In this document: piece by piece, positions 44,983 through 54,579 of the stretch
Layout of the letters: each line of letters opens with the position of its first letter
Position numbering within the stretch: position 1 is the first letter of the stretch
Source of the DNA: Prauserella muralis
Lineage (GTDB): Bacteria > Actinomycetota > Actinomycetes > Mycobacteriales > Pseudonocardiaceae
DNA: 64,000 nucleotides
Direction: 5' to 3'
NCBI RefSeq assembly: GCF_003202285.1
Contig: NZ_MASW01000005.1
Coordinates: 248,001-312,000, forward strand
Position numbers and translations under genes: made by a program
Notes under the pieces: generated by a model
Told to the model about the DNA's origin: nothing
Database searches by the model: none
Seen by the model: only the letters and a program-made list of their open reading frames with translations

Positions 44983-45846
44983 TTGGAAGGCTGGGAAGGC
45001 TTGGAAGGCAAGGTCGCGGTGGTCACCGGAGCCGCGAGCGGGATCGGCGCCGCCAGCGCGCGGCGGCTGTCCGCGCTCGGGGCGCGCGTGGTGGCCGTCG
45101 ACGTCGACGCCGACGGGGTGCACGGGGTCGTGGCCGGCCTGCCGGGGCCGGGCCTGGCGGTGCCGGGCGACGTCTCCCGCGAGGAGGACGTGCGGCGCTA
45201 CGCGCAGCGGGCCGTCGAGGAGTTCGGCAGGCTCGACCTGCACCACCTCAACGCGGGCATCGTCGGCTCGTTCGCCCCGCTGCCCGAGCTGACCGCGGAC
45301 GACTTCGACCACGTGCTCGGCGTCAACCTGCGGGGGGCGTTCCTGGGCGTGCGCGAGGCGTTCCGCCGGTACCGGACGCAGGACGGCGGGGGCGCGATCG
45401 TGCTCACCGCCTCGATCGCGAGCCTGCGCGGCAGCCATGACCTGCTGCCGTACCAGGCCTCCAAGCACGGCGTGCTGGGTGTGCTGCGCGGTGCGGCGAT
45501 GTACGGCGGCCCGCTCGGCGTGCGGGTCAACGCGGTGGCCCCCGGGCTGGTGCCCACCGGCCTGTTCAGCGACGCGGCCGCGGCGGCGGGCGGCGGCGAC
45601 GACATGCTCCGCCGCGGCACCACGGTGCCGCTGCGGCGCACCGGGACGCCCGACGAGATCGCGTCGGTCGTGGTGTTCCTGCTCAGCGACGACGCCGCGT
45701 ACGTGCACGGCGAGGTGATCTCCGCCGACGGCGGGTCGGCGATCGTGAACACGGTGCGGCCCTCCGGCGGAGCCGGGGCGTGGGACACCACCGCCGTCGA
45801 CGGGCGCCCCGATGCCGGGGACCGCCCTGCGGAAGGAGTGCGATGA
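44983..45846 (+). CDS. SDR-family oxidoreductase
   Basis: A 287-residue short-chain dehydrogenase: GKVAVVTGAASGIGAASARR (TGxxxGxG) near the start, Asp in VAVDVD for NAD preference, LHHLNAGIVGSF (NAG), and YQASKHGVLG (YxxxK). The C-terminus carries a 25-residue extra tail. I use the TTG at 44983 because GAGGACGAG lies before it and no ATG/GTG fits; a rare start. The stop overlaps the next start (ATGA). Confidence 0.82.
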   Translation: MEGWEGLEGKVAVVTGAASGIGAASARRLSALGARVVAVDVDADGVHGVVAGLPGPGLAVPGDVSREEDVRRYAQRAVEEFGRLDLHHLNAGIVGSFAPLPELTADDFDHVLGVNLRGAFLGVREAFRRYRTQDGGGAIVLTASIASLRGSHDLLPYQASKHGVLGVLRGAAMYGGPLGVRVNAVAPGLVPTGLFSDAAAAAGGGDDMLRRGTTVPLRRTGTPDEIASVVVFLLSDDAAYVHGEVISADGGSAIVNTVRPSGGAGAWDTTAVDGRPDAGDRPAEGVR

Positions 45847-46760
45847 CGATGACGACGCCGAAGGTCGGCGTGATCGGGCTCGGCAACATGGGCGGGCGGA
45901 TCACCCGGCGGATCGTCGAGGCCGGGACACCGGTGCTCGGCTACGACCCCGTGCCGCACCGGGCGGCCGGTGCGGGCGCCTCGGGGGCCGGGTCGGTGCG
46001 CGAGGTGACCGAGCACGCCGATCATCTCCTGCTGTCCCTGCCGGACAGCACCGTGATCGAGCGCGTCGTGCTCGGCGACGACGGGCTGCTGGCGCACTGC
46101 CGGGCCGGGCAGATCGTGGTGGACCTCAGCACCGCGGCTCCGTCGTCGACGGTGCGGCTGCACACCGCCCTCGCCGAGCGCGGTGTCGAGCTCCTCGACG
46201 CGGGCATCTCCGGCGGAGCCGCGGCCGCCGAGAAGGGCACGCTCACACTGATGGTCGGTGGCGCGGCCACCGCACTGGACGCCGTCCGCCCGACGCTGGA
46301 GCCGTTCAGCGACACGGTCGTGCACCTCGGCGGCAGCGGCACCGGGCACACCGCCAAGGTGCTCAACAACTTCCTCAACGCCGTCAGCCTCGCCGCCACC
46401 GCCGAGGTGATGGTGGCGGGGCGCAAGGCCGGACTGGACCTGCACCGGCTGCTCGACGTGCTCAACGCGGGCAGCGGGGTCAACTTCGCCACGCTCAACC
46501 GGTTCCCGCACATCGTCGACGGCGACTACCTCGAGGGCGGGCTCACCGGCACGCTGATGATGAAGGACGTCGCGCTCTACGCCGACCTGCTGCACGAGCT
46601 CGGCGTTCCCACCCTCAACGTGTCGGGGCCGCTGGCCAGCTTCGGGCTGGCCAACTCACTGGGTTACGCGGACCAGATCAGCAACCGCGTCGTCGACGCC
46701 ATCGGCGACGTCGCCGGGGGCGTGCGGCTGCACGAGGCAGGGGAGGGCGGCGAGTCGTGA
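45843..46760 (+). CDS. Beta-hydroxyacid dehydrogenase (HIBADH/tartronate-semialdehyde reductase family) 1
   Basis: A 305-residue NAD(P) enzyme: VGVIGLGNMGGRITRRIVEAG at the N-terminus, DAGISGGAAAAEKGTLTLMVGG (substrate loop) near 120-140, the catalytic lysine in GHTAKVLNNFLN at about 175, and an all-helical C-terminal domain. It oxidises 3-hydroxyacids or reduces semialdehydes. Starts and ends in 4-bp overlaps. Confidence 0.88.
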   Translation: MTMTTPKVGVIGLGNMGGRITRRIVEAGTPVLGYDPVPHRAAGAGASGAGSVREVTEHADHLLLSLPDSTVIERVVLGDDGLLAHCRAGQIVVDLSTAAPSSTVRLHTALAERGVELLDAGISGGAAAAEKGTLTLMVGGAATALDAVRPTLEPFSDTVVHLGGSGTGHTAKVLNNFLNAVSLAATAEVMVAGRKAGLDLHRLLDVLNAGSGVNFATLNRFPHIVDGDYLEGGLTGTLMMKDVALYADLLHELGVPTLNVSGPLASFGLANSLGYADQISNRVVDAIGDVAGGVRLHEAGEGGES

Positions 46761-47158
46761 GGATCATCCGTGGCCGCGCGCCGGACGCGCGGACCGAGCA
46801 GCGCGGCACCACGTTCGACGGCACGGTGTGGGCCGATCCGGTCCTGCCCGCCACCGACGGCGTGACGATCAACACCATCTACTTCACCCCCGGTGCCCGC
46901 ACGCACTGGCACCGGCACGAGCACGGCCAGATCCTCCAGGTGACCACGGGAAGCGGCTGGGTGTGCAGCGAAGGGCAGCCACCGGAGCGGCTCGGTCCCG
47001 GCGATGTCGTCTGGGTGCCGCCCGGTGAACGGCACTGGCACGGCGCGGGGGAGCACAGCGCGCTCGCGCACGTGGCCATCTCGCTGGGGCGCACCGAGTG
47101 GGAGGAGCCGGTCAGCGAGCAGGACTACCGGGCCGCGCAGGCCCGGCGGCAACGATGA
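46757..47158 (+). CDS. Small cupin protein
   Basis: A 133-residue single-domain cupin with metal ligands in THWHRHEHGQ (about 48-57) and a His in ERHWHGAGE. Cupins of this size are found with carboxymuconolactone decarboxylase genes and act as metal-dependent isomerases, decarboxylases or dioxygenases. GTGA overlap with the upstream gene. Confidence 0.85.
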   Translation: MRIIRGRAPDARTEQRGTTFDGTVWADPVLPATDGVTINTIYFTPGARTHWHRHEHGQILQVTTGSGWVCSEGQPPERLGPGDVVWVPPGERHWHGAGEHSALAHVAISLGRTEWEEPVSEQDYRAAQARRQR

Positions 47159-47166
47159 GGACGGGG

Positions 47167-47574
47167 ATGTCGCAAGTGGACAACGAGACACGGCTGGCCG
47201 AGGGCCTGCGGATGCGCAAGGCGGTGCTGGGCGAGGAGCACGTCGAGCGCTCGATGGCGAAGGTCAGCGAGTTCGGCAGGCCGGTGCAGGAACTGGTCAC
47301 CGAGTACTGCTGGGGCGCGGTGTGGACCCGCGACGGCCTGGAACGCCGCACGCGCAGCCTGCTGAACCTGGCGATGCTCACCGCGCTGAACCGCATGCAC
47401 GAGTTCGGGGTGCACGTGCGCGGCGCGGTGCGCAACGGCTGCTCGCGGCAGGAGATCCAGGAGGCGCTGCTGCAGACGGCCGTCTACTGTGGAGTCCCGG
47501 CGGCGCTGGAGTCGTTCCGGGTTGCCGAGCGCGTGCTCGGCGAGCTTGCCGCCGAAGGGGTCGAGGTCCCGTGA
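47167..47574 (+). CDS. Carboxymuconolactone decarboxylase-like protein (PcaC type)
   Basis: A 135-residue protein: RLAEGLRMRKAVLGEEHVERSM, YCWGAVWTRDGLERRTRSLLNLAML, HEFGVHVRGAVRNGCSRQEIQEALLQTAVYCGVPAALESF, close to PcaC, which decarboxylates 4-carboxymuconolactone in protocatechuate degradation. No CxxC (AhpD) motif, so not an alkylhydroperoxidase. I use the ATG at 47167 behind GAGGACGGGG; an ATG at 47155 that overlaps the cupin stop is an alternative. Confidence 0.88.
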   Translation: MSQVDNETRLAEGLRMRKAVLGEEHVERSMAKVSEFGRPVQELVTEYCWGAVWTRDGLERRTRSLLNLAMLTALNRMHEFGVHVRGAVRNGCSRQEIQEALLQTAVYCGVPAALESFRVAERVLGELAAEGVEVP

Positions 47575-48488
47575 CCGGTGCAGCGCTGGCGCCCGGCGCG
47601 GTGCTCGGGTTCGTGGGGCTCGGCAACATGGGGGCGCCCATGGCGCGCAGGCTCGTGCGGGCGGGCTACCTCCTGCGGTGCCACGACGCGGACGCCGCCG
47701 CGCTGGCCACGGTCTCCGGCGCGGGGGCGACGCCGGTGCCGGACGTGCGGGCGGTGGCCGAGGGCGCCGAGGCGGTCCTGCTGATGCTGCCCAGCTCCGA
47801 CGTGGTCGAGCGGGTGGTCTTCGCCGACGGGCTGCTGGCCGCGATGGCGCCGGGCTCGGTGCTGGTGGACATGGGTTCGTCGCGCCCGCACTCGACGCGG
47901 GAGGTGGCGGCGCGGGCCCGAGAGCACGAGGTCGCGTTCGTGGACGCCCCGGTGTCGGGTGGGGTCGCCGGGGCGCGCTCGGGTTCCCTGACGATCATGG
48001 CGGGCGGCCGGGACGGGGACGTGGCGCGCGTCGAGCGGGTGCTGGCCGAGCTGGGGGAGCGGGTGCTGCATGTCGGCGGCGTCGGGGCGGGGCACGCGCT
48101 CAAGGCGCTCAACAACCTGATGTCGGCCACGCACCTGCTGGTCACCTCGGAGGCCGTGCTGGCGGGGGAGGAGTTCGGACTCGACCCGAAGGTCGTGCTC
48201 GACACCGTCAACACCTCCAGCGGGCGCAGCGGTTCCACCGAGACCAAGTGGCCCAGGTACGTGCTGACCGGCAGCTACGACTCCGGCTTCGGCGCGCGGC
48301 TGATGGTGAAGGACATGAGGATCGCCGTCGAGCTGGCCAGGGAGTCCGGCTGGCCCGCGCTGCTGGGTGAGCACGCGGTGCGGTTGTGGTCGCGGGCCGC
48401 CGAGGAGCTGGATCCGGGCGCCGACCACACCGAGATCGTCGAATGGCTGAGGAAGAGGCACACCGAGCAGGGGGAGGAACCCGCATGA
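47571..48488 (+). CDS. Beta-hydroxyacid dehydrogenase (HIBADH family) 2
   Basis: A 305-residue paralogue of the enzyme at 45843: VLGFVGLGNMGAPMARRLVRAG, FVDAPVSGGVAGARSGSLTIMAGG, GHALKALNNLMSATH with the catalytic Lys. Two such enzymes in one operon suggest two successive or stereospecific hydroxyacid steps. GTGA and ATGA overlaps on both sides. Confidence 0.88.
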   Translation: MTGAALAPGAVLGFVGLGNMGAPMARRLVRAGYLLRCHDADAAALATVSGAGATPVPDVRAVAEGAEAVLLMLPSSDVVERVVFADGLLAAMAPGSVLVDMGSSRPHSTREVAARAREHEVAFVDAPVSGGVAGARSGSLTIMAGGRDGDVARVERVLAELGERVLHVGGVGAGHALKALNNLMSATHLLVTSEAVLAGEEFGLDPKVVLDTVNTSSGRSGSTETKWPRYVLTGSYDSGFGARLMVKDMRIAVELARESGWPALLGEHAVRLWSRAAEELDPGADHTEIVEWLRKRHTEQGEEPA

Positions 48489-49264
48489 CCGCCACCGAGC
48501 GGCCGCCGCTCACCGCGCGCCAGGAGGAGCTCAAGGCCAGGTTCATCGACGTGCGGGGCGGGTGGGGCGATCCGTGGGAGTCGATCCTGCGGCTGGACCC
48601 CGGATTCCTGGAGGCCTACCTGGAGTTCTCCGCCGTGCCGTGGCGCAAGAACCACCTCGACGACAAGGTCAAGGAGTTCGTCTACATCGCCGCCGACGCC
48701 GCCGCCACTCACCTCTACACGCCCGGCATCCGGCAGCACATCCGCGCAGCACTCGCCTTCGGTGCCACGAAGGAGGAGGTGATGGAGGTGCTGGAGCTGA
48801 CGAGCACGCTCGGCATCCACGCCGCCAACATCGGCGTGCCGCTGCTGCTGGAGTTGCTCGAGGAGGCCGGGCTGCGGGACGGCCCCGCCGAGCTGTCGGA
48901 GCACCAGCGCAGGCTGAAGGAGGAGTTCACCGCCAGTCGCGGGTACTGGCACTCGTTCTGGGACGGGCTGCTGGAGCTGGACCCGGAGCTGTTCGAGGCC
49001 TACACGGAGTTCTCGTCGGTGCCGTGGCGCACCGGGGTGCTGGAGCCGAAGGTGAAGGAGCTGATCTACTGCGCCTTCGACGCGGCGGCGACGCACCTGT
49101 ACGTGCCCGGACTGCGGCTGCACATGCGGAACGCGATCGGCTACGGCGCCACGGCGGGCGAGATCCTGGAGGTGCTGGAGATCGTCAGCGTCATCGGCAT
49201 CCACGCCGCCACGGTGGCCGCACCGATTCTGGAGGAGGAGGCCGCCGCGGCCGCGCGGGACTGA
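48485..49264 (+). CDS. Tandem carboxymuconolactone decarboxylase-like protein
   Basis: A 259-residue protein with two similar halves (about 10-128 and 137-255). Each has W..(I/G)L.LDP.(F/L)(L/F)EAY.EFS.VPWR, KVKE(F/L)(V/I)Y(I/C)A.DAAATHLY.PG(I/L)R.H(I/M)R.A. and a glycine-rich end. A duplicated CMD fold of this kind is not PcaC itself; activity unknown. Last gene of the operon; ends 7 bp from the convergent ROK gene. Confidence 0.82.
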   Translation: MTATERPPLTARQEELKARFIDVRGGWGDPWESILRLDPGFLEAYLEFSAVPWRKNHLDDKVKEFVYIAADAAATHLYTPGIRQHIRAALAFGATKEEVMEVLELTSTLGIHAANIGVPLLLELLEEAGLRDGPAELSEHQRRLKEEFTASRGYWHSFWDGLLELDPELFEAYTEFSSVPWRTGVLEPKVKELIYCAFDAAATHLYVPGLRLHMRNAIGYGATAGEILEVLEIVSVIGIHAATVAAPILEEEAAAAARD

Positions 49265-49271
49265 GCGGGCC

Positions 49272-50459
49272 TCACCGCGGCGCGATGTAGGCGTCCGGGT
49301 CGGCGATGATGGTGCGCACGGCGGAGGCGGCGGCGCCGCGCACCGCGGCTTCGGTGCCGAGGGCCGAGCGCAGCACCGACACCGGCGACCACGGTGCTCC
49401 CATCACCCGGCCGCTCAGGTGGCTGGCCAGCGGGTCGGCCAGCCACGGATGGAGCCGGGCGTAGGTGCCGCCGAGCACGACGGCGGGCACATCCAGCAGG
49501 TTGAGCACGCTCGACAGCGCGGCGCCGAGCCAGTCCGCGGCGCCGCGCACCGCCGCCGTCGCCGTGCGCTCACCCGCCTCGAGCCGCTCCACCAGCACGT
49601 CGAGGTCGGGTGCGGCCGCCCGGTCGAGGATGGCCTCCTGGCCGGCGAGGCGTTCCAGGCAGCCCCGCGCGCCGCACGAGCAGCGCGGGCCACGGGAGCT
49701 GACGGCGAAGTGGCCGAGCTCGCCGCCGAAGCCGCGGGTGCCGTCGAACAGGGCCCCTTCGATGACGATGCCCGCGCCGATGCCGATCTCTCCGGACACG
49801 TGCACGAAGTCGCGGAGCCCGTCGTGGCCGCCCGCCCACAGCTCGGCGAGCGCGGCGTAGTTCGCCTCGTTGCCGACGAGCACGCCGTCGCCCGGCAGCG
49901 CGCTGCGGCGCCGCAGCTCCGCGGGCAGGTCCACGTCGCGCCAGCCGAGGTTGGGCGCGAGCCGCAGCAGCCCGCTGGAGGTCTCGACGAGACCGGGCAC
50001 CGCGATGCCCACCCCGCCGACGTCGACTCCGCGTGCGGCGGCGTCGCCGAGCGCGGTGTCGACGGCCTTCGCGACGCGGGTGAGCACCCGGCCCACGGGC
50101 TGGGATCGGTTGTCGCAGGGCCTCGTCCGGTGGTGGTGCACCGCGCCGGTGAGGTCGACGAGGCAGGTGGACACGTAGTCGACGGCGATCTCCACGCCGA
50201 GCCCGTGCGGGCCCCGTGGCGACAGTGACAGCGACGTGCCGCGCCTGCCGGGGCCGTCGCGTCGCTCCGGGCCCGCGTCGGTGAGCAGTGAGGCGGCGAC
50301 GAGCCGGTCGACGAGGCTCGACACCGTGGCCTTGGTCAGGCCGGTGCGCGCCGCCACCCCGGCCCGCGAGATGCCGGGCGACTCGGCGATGGCGCCGAGC
50401 ACCAGCGCGGAGTTGTGCCTGCGGACGGTGTGCTGGCCAGCCGGTCGTGCGTGCGTCAC
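49272..50459 (-). CDS. ROK-family repressor (XylR-like)
   Basis: A 395-residue regulator: N-terminal winged helix (about 12-75; [25 protein letters not shown]) and a ROK sugar-kinase-like domain with [12 protein letters not shown] and the zinc motif [14 protein letters not shown]. It is divergent from xylA and is likely the xylose-responsive repressor. The kinase-phosphate loop (DxGxT) is absent, as in other ROK repressors. GTG start at 50457-50459. Confidence 0.9.
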   Translation of the reverse strand: MTHARPAGQHTVRRHNSALVLGAIAESPGISRAGVAARTGLTKATVSSLVDRLVAASLLTDAGPERRDGPGRRGTSLSLSPRGPHGLGVEIAVDYVSTCLVDLTGAVHHHRTRPCDNRSQPVGRVLTRVAKAVDTALGDAAARGVDVGGVGIAVPGLVETSSGLLRLAPNLGWRDVDLPAELRRRSALPGDGVLVGNEANYAALAELWAGGHDGLRDFVHVSGEIGIGAGIVIEGALFDGTRGFGGELGHFAVSSRGPRCSCGARGCLERLAGQEAILDRAAAPDLDVLVERLEAGERTATAAVRGAADWLGAALSSVLNLLDVPAVVLGGTYARLHPWLADPLASHLSGRVMGAPWSPVSVLRSALGTEAAVRGAAASAVRTIIADPDAYIAPR

Positions 50460-50520
50460 CGGAGCGATCCTAATGGTTCACCGGCTGAACGAAAGTCTTG
50501 ACCGGCGTCGGTGCCCGCCG

Positions 50521-50543
50521 ATAAGTTCAGGCACCAAACTTAT
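50521..50543. promoter_or_regulatory. Xylose-repressor operator candidate
   Basis: ATAAGTT (50521-50527) and AACTTAT (50537-50543) are perfect 7-bp inverted arms 9 bp apart, AT-rich in a GC-rich setting, between the ROK gene and xylA, ending 19 bp before xylA. Confidence 0.65.
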
Positions 50544-50562
50544 TTCCGTTCTGGAGGACACC

Positions 50563-51732
50563 GTGGTCGTGCAACCCGTTCGCGAGGACAAGTTCAGTTT
50601 CGGCCTGTGGACGGTCGGCTGGCGGGCCGTGGACCCGTTCGGCGACGCGACGCGTCCCGCGCTGGACGCGGTGGAGGCCGTGCACCGGCTGTCCGAGCTC
50701 GGCGCGTGGGGCATCACCTTCCACGACGACGACCTGATCCCGTTCGGCAGCGGCGACTCGGCCCGCGAGCAGCAGATCAAGCGGTTCCGGGCCGCCCTCG
50801 ACGACACCGGCCTCGTGGTGCCGATGGCGACGACCAACCTGTTCAGCCATCCCGTGTTCAAGGACGGCGCGCTCACCAGCAACAGCCGCGACGTGCGCCG
50901 CTTCGCGCTGCGCAAGGTGCTGCGCAACGTCGACCTCGCCGCCGAGCTGGGCGCCCGCACCTACGTGCTGTGGGGCGGCAGGGAGGGCTCGGAGACCGAC
51001 GCCGCCAAGGACGTGCGCGCCGCGCTCGACCGCTACCGGGAGGGCATCGACACCATCGCGCAGTACGTGCTCGACCAGGGCTACGACCTGCGGCTGGCGC
51101 TGGAGCCCAAGCCGAACGAGCCGCGCGGCGACATCTTCCTGCCCACCATCGGGCACGCGCTGGCGTTCATCTCCCAGCTGGAGCACCACGAGCTGGTGGG
51201 CGTGAACCCGGAGACCGGCCACGAGCAGATGGCCGGGCTCAACTTCGTGCACGGCATCGGCCAGGCGCTGTGGCAGGGCAAGCTCTTCCACATCGACCTC
51301 AACGGCCAGCGCGGTCCCCGCTACGACCAGGACCTGATCTTCGGTCACGGCGATCTGCTGTCGGCGTTCTTCCTCGTGGACCTGCTGGAGCACGGTGGCT
51401 ACGACGGCCCCCGGCACTTCGACTACAAGCCGCTGCGCACCGAGGACATCGACGGCGTGTGGGCCAGCGCGGCTGCCAATATGCGCAGCTACCTGCTGCT
51501 GCGCGAGCGGGCCCGCGCCTTCCGCGCCGACCCGCGGGTGCAGGAGGCGCTGGAGGCCTCCCGGCTGCCGGAACTGGCCCAGCCGACGCTGGCGCCCGGC
51601 GAGAGCCCGGCCGACCTCAAGGCCGACCGCAGTGCCTTCGAGGACTTCGACCCGGAGGCGGCAGGCCGGCGGGGCTACGGCTTCGCCGCACTGTCCCAGC
51701 TGGCCTTCGAGCACCTGGTGGGCGGAGCCTGA
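50563..51732 (+). CDS. xylA: Xylose isomerase
   Basis: A 389-residue enzyme: proton-relay His54 in [12 protein letters not shown], metal-ligand stretches [11 protein letters not shown] (Glu and Lys), [15 protein letters not shown] and [16 protein letters not shown]. It converts D-xylose to D-xylulose (and glucose to fructose). Length is that of class I actinomycete enzymes. GTG at 50563, five bases after GGAGG. No xylB kinase follows; it must be elsewhere. Confidence 0.96.
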   Translation: MVVQPVREDKFSFGLWTVGWRAVDPFGDATRPALDAVEAVHRLSELGAWGITFHDDDLIPFGSGDSAREQQIKRFRAALDDTGLVVPMATTNLFSHPVFKDGALTSNSRDVRRFALRKVLRNVDLAAELGARTYVLWGGREGSETDAAKDVRAALDRYREGIDTIAQYVLDQGYDLRLALEPKPNEPRGDIFLPTIGHALAFISQLEHHELVGVNPETGHEQMAGLNFVHGIGQALWQGKLFHIDLNGQRGPRYDQDLIFGHGDLLSAFFLVDLLEHGGYDGPRHFDYKPLRTEDIDGVWASAAANMRSYLLLRERARAFRADPRVQEALEASRLPELAQPTLAPGESPADLKADRSAFEDFDPEAAGRRGYGFAALSQLAFEHLVGGA

Positions 51733-51737
51733 GCCCC

Positions 51738-51826
51738 AAGCTCCCCAATGCCACATTTGTTCCGCTCAGTGGAGCGAATGCGGCATTCGCTCCATCCAGT
51801 GGAGCGAATGCCGCATTGGGGAGCTT
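51738..51826. repeat. Complex intergenic stem-loop element
   Basis: Outer arms of 14 bp (51738-51751 and 51813-51826) pair perfectly. Inside, 51771-51793 is an 11-bp perfect inverted repeat around a single G, and AGTGGAGCGAATGC occurs twice (51769 and 51799). It lies between the ends of xylA and the second iclR gene, so it may end transcription from both sides. Its form suggests a repeated genomic element. Confidence 0.75.
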
Positions 51827-51857
51827 CAAGGTGCCACCCGGGGCGAGCGCGGGCGCT

Positions 51858-52604
51858 TCAGTGCAGGGTGCGCGACAGGGCCAGCGCGGTGGTGCGCACG
51901 GCGGGGGCCACGCGCTCCACGCGCATCCGGTTCGTCCAGCCGGACAGCGAGATCGCCGCGAGAGCGACGCCGTCGGCGCCGCGCAGCGGGCTGGCCGTGC
52001 ACACCACCCCGACGCCGGATTCCTCGCGGTCGTAGGCCAGCCCCTCGTCGCGGACGGCCGACAGCTGGCCGCGCAGCAGGCCGGGCGCGGTGATGGTGCG
52101 GGTGCTGATCCGCGGCAGCCCCGCCGAGATCACGGTGTCCACAACGGACTCCGGTGAGAACGCCAGTATCGCCTTGCCCACGGCCGTGGCGTGCGCGGGA
52201 AACCGCCCGCCGATGCGCGACGGCAGCCGCGGCGCGTCCGGCCCGCGCAGGATGTCCAGGTACACCACCTCGGTGCCCTCCAGCACCGCGAGGTGCACCG
52301 TGTTGCGCGTGGCCTCGCGCAGATCGGCCAGGTACGGGCGGGCGGCGTCGACGAGGCCGCGCTGGCGCACCGCCAGCTGGCCGATCTCGAACAGCTTGAG
52401 CCCGAGCCGCAACCCGGTGCCCTCGCGCTCCAGGAGGCCGTGGGTCACCAGGTGCCCGGCGAGGCGGTGCACGCTCGACTTGGGCAGGCCCGTGCGCCGG
52501 GCCAGCTCCGACACGCCGAGCGTCTCGTCGCCCGGTGAGAACGCGGTGAGCAGGGCGGTCAGCCGTGCGGCCGTCGCCGCGTCGTTCCGGTCAGCGGGAC
52601 ACAT
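51858..52604 (-). CDS. IclR-family regulator 2
   Basis: A 248-residue IclR protein: winged helix (about 25-75; [31 protein letters not shown]) and effector domain with [15 protein letters not shown] and [15 protein letters not shown]. Divergent from mhpF-mhpE, so probably their regulator. ATG at 52602-52604 is preferred to a GTG six codons upstream. Confidence 0.88.
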   Translation of the reverse strand: MCPADRNDAATAARLTALLTAFSPGDETLGVSELARRTGLPKSSVHRLAGHLVTHGLLEREGTGLRLGLKLFEIGQLAVRQRGLVDAARPYLADLREATRNTVHLAVLEGTEVVYLDILRGPDAPRLPSRIGGRFPAHATAVGKAILAFSPESVVDTVISAGLPRISTRTITAPGLLRGQLSAVRDEGLAYDREESGVGVVCTASPLRGADGVALAAISLSGWTNRMRVERVAPAVRTTALALSRTLH

Positions 52605-52616
52605 ACGTTGATAGTG

Positions 52617-52628
52617 CACCACGTGGTG
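52617..52628. promoter_or_regulatory. Operator candidate between iclR and mhpF
   Basis: CACCACGTGGTG is a perfect 12-bp palindrome. Outside it, GGGACAC (52596-52602) and GTGTCCC (52639-52645) form another perfect pair overlapping the two start regions. Confidence 0.5.
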
Positions 52629-52645
52629 GAGCAGCGTCGTGTCCC

Positions 52646-53563
52646 ATGAGCGAAGCCCGAGCGGTGGCCGCGATCGTCGGCCCCGGAAACATCGGCACGG
52701 ACCTGCTCGCCAAGCTGCGCCGCAGCGAGCGGATCGACGTGCGCTACATGGTCGGCGTCGACCCGGACTCCGACGGACTGGCCAGGGCGGCGAAGCTGGG
52801 CATCGAGGCCTCCGCGGAGGGCGTGGACTGGCTGCTCGCGCAGGACACGCTGCCGGACCTGGTGTTCGAGGCGACCTCGGCGAAGGCCCACCTGGCGAGC
52901 GCGCCCCGCTACGCCGACGCCGGCATCCAGGCTGTCGACCTGACCCCGGCCGCGGTCGGCCCGTTCACGTGCCCGGTGGTGAACCTGCCGGCCCAGCTGG
53001 ACGCGCCGAACCTGAACATGATCACCTGTGGCGGGCAGGCGACCATCCCGATCGTGCACGCGGTCGCGAGCGTGACCCCGGTGCCCTACGCCGAGATCGT
53101 CGCGTCGGTGTCCTCCCGCTCGGCGGGACCGGGCACCCGCGCCAACATCGACGAGTTCACCGAGACCACGGCGCGGGGCCTGGAGCGGGTCGGCGGCGCG
53201 GGCACGGGCAAGGCGATCATCATCATCAACCCGATGGAGCCGCCGATGATCATGCGGGACACCGTGTTCTGCGCGATCGACCCGGACGCCGACCGCGACG
53301 CCGTCAGCGAGTCCGTCCACCGCATGGTCCGCGACGTCCAGGCCTACGTGCCCGGCTACACGCTCAAGGCCGACCCGCAGTTCGACGACCCCCGGCCGGA
53401 CTGGAACGGCCGCGCCCGCGTCGCCGTGTTCCTGGAGGTGGCGGGCAACGGCGACTACCTGCCGACCTACGCGGGCAACCTGGACATCATGACCGCCGCG
53501 GCCGCCCAGGTCGGCGAGCTGCTGGCGGAACGGATCATCGCGGGAAGGGCGGTGCGCGCATGA
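52646..53563 (+). CDS. mhpF: Acetaldehyde dehydrogenase, acylating
   Basis: A 305-residue enzyme: [18 protein letters not shown], catalytic Cys128 in [12 protein letters not shown], and [10 protein letters not shown]. It turns acetaldehyde plus CoA and NAD into acetyl-CoA at the end of meta-cleavage pathways, and forms a channel complex with the aldolase encoded next (ATGA overlap). Confidence 0.95.
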   Translation: MSEARAVAAIVGPGNIGTDLLAKLRRSERIDVRYMVGVDPDSDGLARAAKLGIEASAEGVDWLLAQDTLPDLVFEATSAKAHLASAPRYADAGIQAVDLTPAAVGPFTCPVVNLPAQLDAPNLNMITCGGQATIPIVHAVASVTPVPYAEIVASVSSRSAGPGTRANIDEFTETTARGLERVGGAGTGKAIIIINPMEPPMIMRDTVFCAIDPDADRDAVSESVHRMVRDVQAYVPGYTLKADPQFDDPRPDWNGRARVAVFLEVAGNGDYLPTYAGNLDIMTAAAAQVGELLAERIIAGRAVRA

Positions 53564-54579
53564 ACGAGACAGTCCGGCTCGTCGACACGACGCTGCGCGA
53601 CGGCAGCCACGCGATGGCCCACCAGTTCACCGAGGCCCACGTGCGCGACACGGTGCGCGCGCTGGACGCCGCGGGCGTGTCCCTGATCGAGGTGACCCAC
53701 GGCGACGGCCTCGGCGGCTCGACCTTCAACTACGGCTTCTCCCTCGTCGACGAGCGCACGCTCATCGCGGCGGCGGTGGACGAGGCGACGCAGGCGAGGA
53801 TCGCCGTCCTGCTGCTGCCGGGGCTGGGCACGGTCACCGACCTCAAGGCCGCCGCCGACCTCGGCGCGGGCGCGGTGCGCATCGCCACCCACTGCACCGA
53901 GGCCGACGTGTCCATCCAGCACTTCACCGAGGCGCGGAAGCTGGGCCTGGAGACCGTCGGGTTCCTGATGCTGGCCCACATGTCCGAGCCCGAGGCGCTG
54001 GCCAAGCAGGCGCGGATCATGGTCGACGCGGGCTGTGAGTGTGTCTACGTCGTCGACTCCGCGGGAGCGCTGATCCTGGAGGACGCCTCCGAGCGGGTGG
54101 CCGCACTCGTGGCCGAGGTCGGCGAGGCGGCGCAGGTCGGCTACCACGGGCACCAGAACCTCAGCTTCGGCGTGGCCAACTCGGTGCTGGCCTACCGGGC
54201 GGGCGCCCGCCAGATCGACGGCTCGCTCGTGGCGCTGGGCGCCGGTGCGGGCAACTCGCCGACCGAGGTGCTGGCGGCGGCCTTCGAACGGCTGGGCATC
54301 CCCACCGGCGTCGACAAGGACGTGCTGATGGAGGCCGCCGAGAACGTCGTCAAGCCCTACATCACGCGGCTGCCGGTGATGGACCGCTCGTCGATCGTGC
54401 AGGGCTTCGCCGGGGTGTACTCGAGCTTCCTGTTGCACGCCGAGCGGGCCGCGCAGCGCTACGGCGTTCCCGCGCACGAGATCCTCTACCGCGTGGGCGA
54501 GCGGCGCTACGTCGGCGGCCAGGAGGACATGATCATCGACATCGCGCTGCAGCTGGCCGCCGAGCGGGCGGACGGCTAG
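53560..54579 (+). CDS. mhpE: 4-Hydroxy-2-oxovalerate aldolase
   Basis: A 339-residue class II aldolase: [16 protein letters not shown] with the catalytic Arg13-Asp14 and His17, and [22 protein letters not shown] for the metal. It splits 4-hydroxy-2-oxovalerate to pyruvate and acetaldehyde, which passes to MhpF. The hydratase (MhpD) normally next door is missing from the window. Ends in CTAG, which also forms the stop of the convergent TetR gene. Confidence 0.95.
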   Translation: MNETVRLVDTTLRDGSHAMAHQFTEAHVRDTVRALDAAGVSLIEVTHGDGLGGSTFNYGFSLVDERTLIAAAVDEATQARIAVLLLPGLGTVTDLKAAADLGAGAVRIATHCTEADVSIQHFTEARKLGLETVGFLMLAHMSEPEALAKQARIMVDAGCECVYVVDSAGALILEDASERVAALVAEVGEAAQVGYHGHQNLSFGVANSVLAYRAGARQIDGSLVALGAGAGNSPTEVLAAAFERLGIPTGVDKDVLMEAAENVVKPYITRLPVMDRSSIVQGFAGVYSSFLLHAERAAQRYGVPAHEILYRVGERRYVGGQEDMIIDIALQLAAERADG

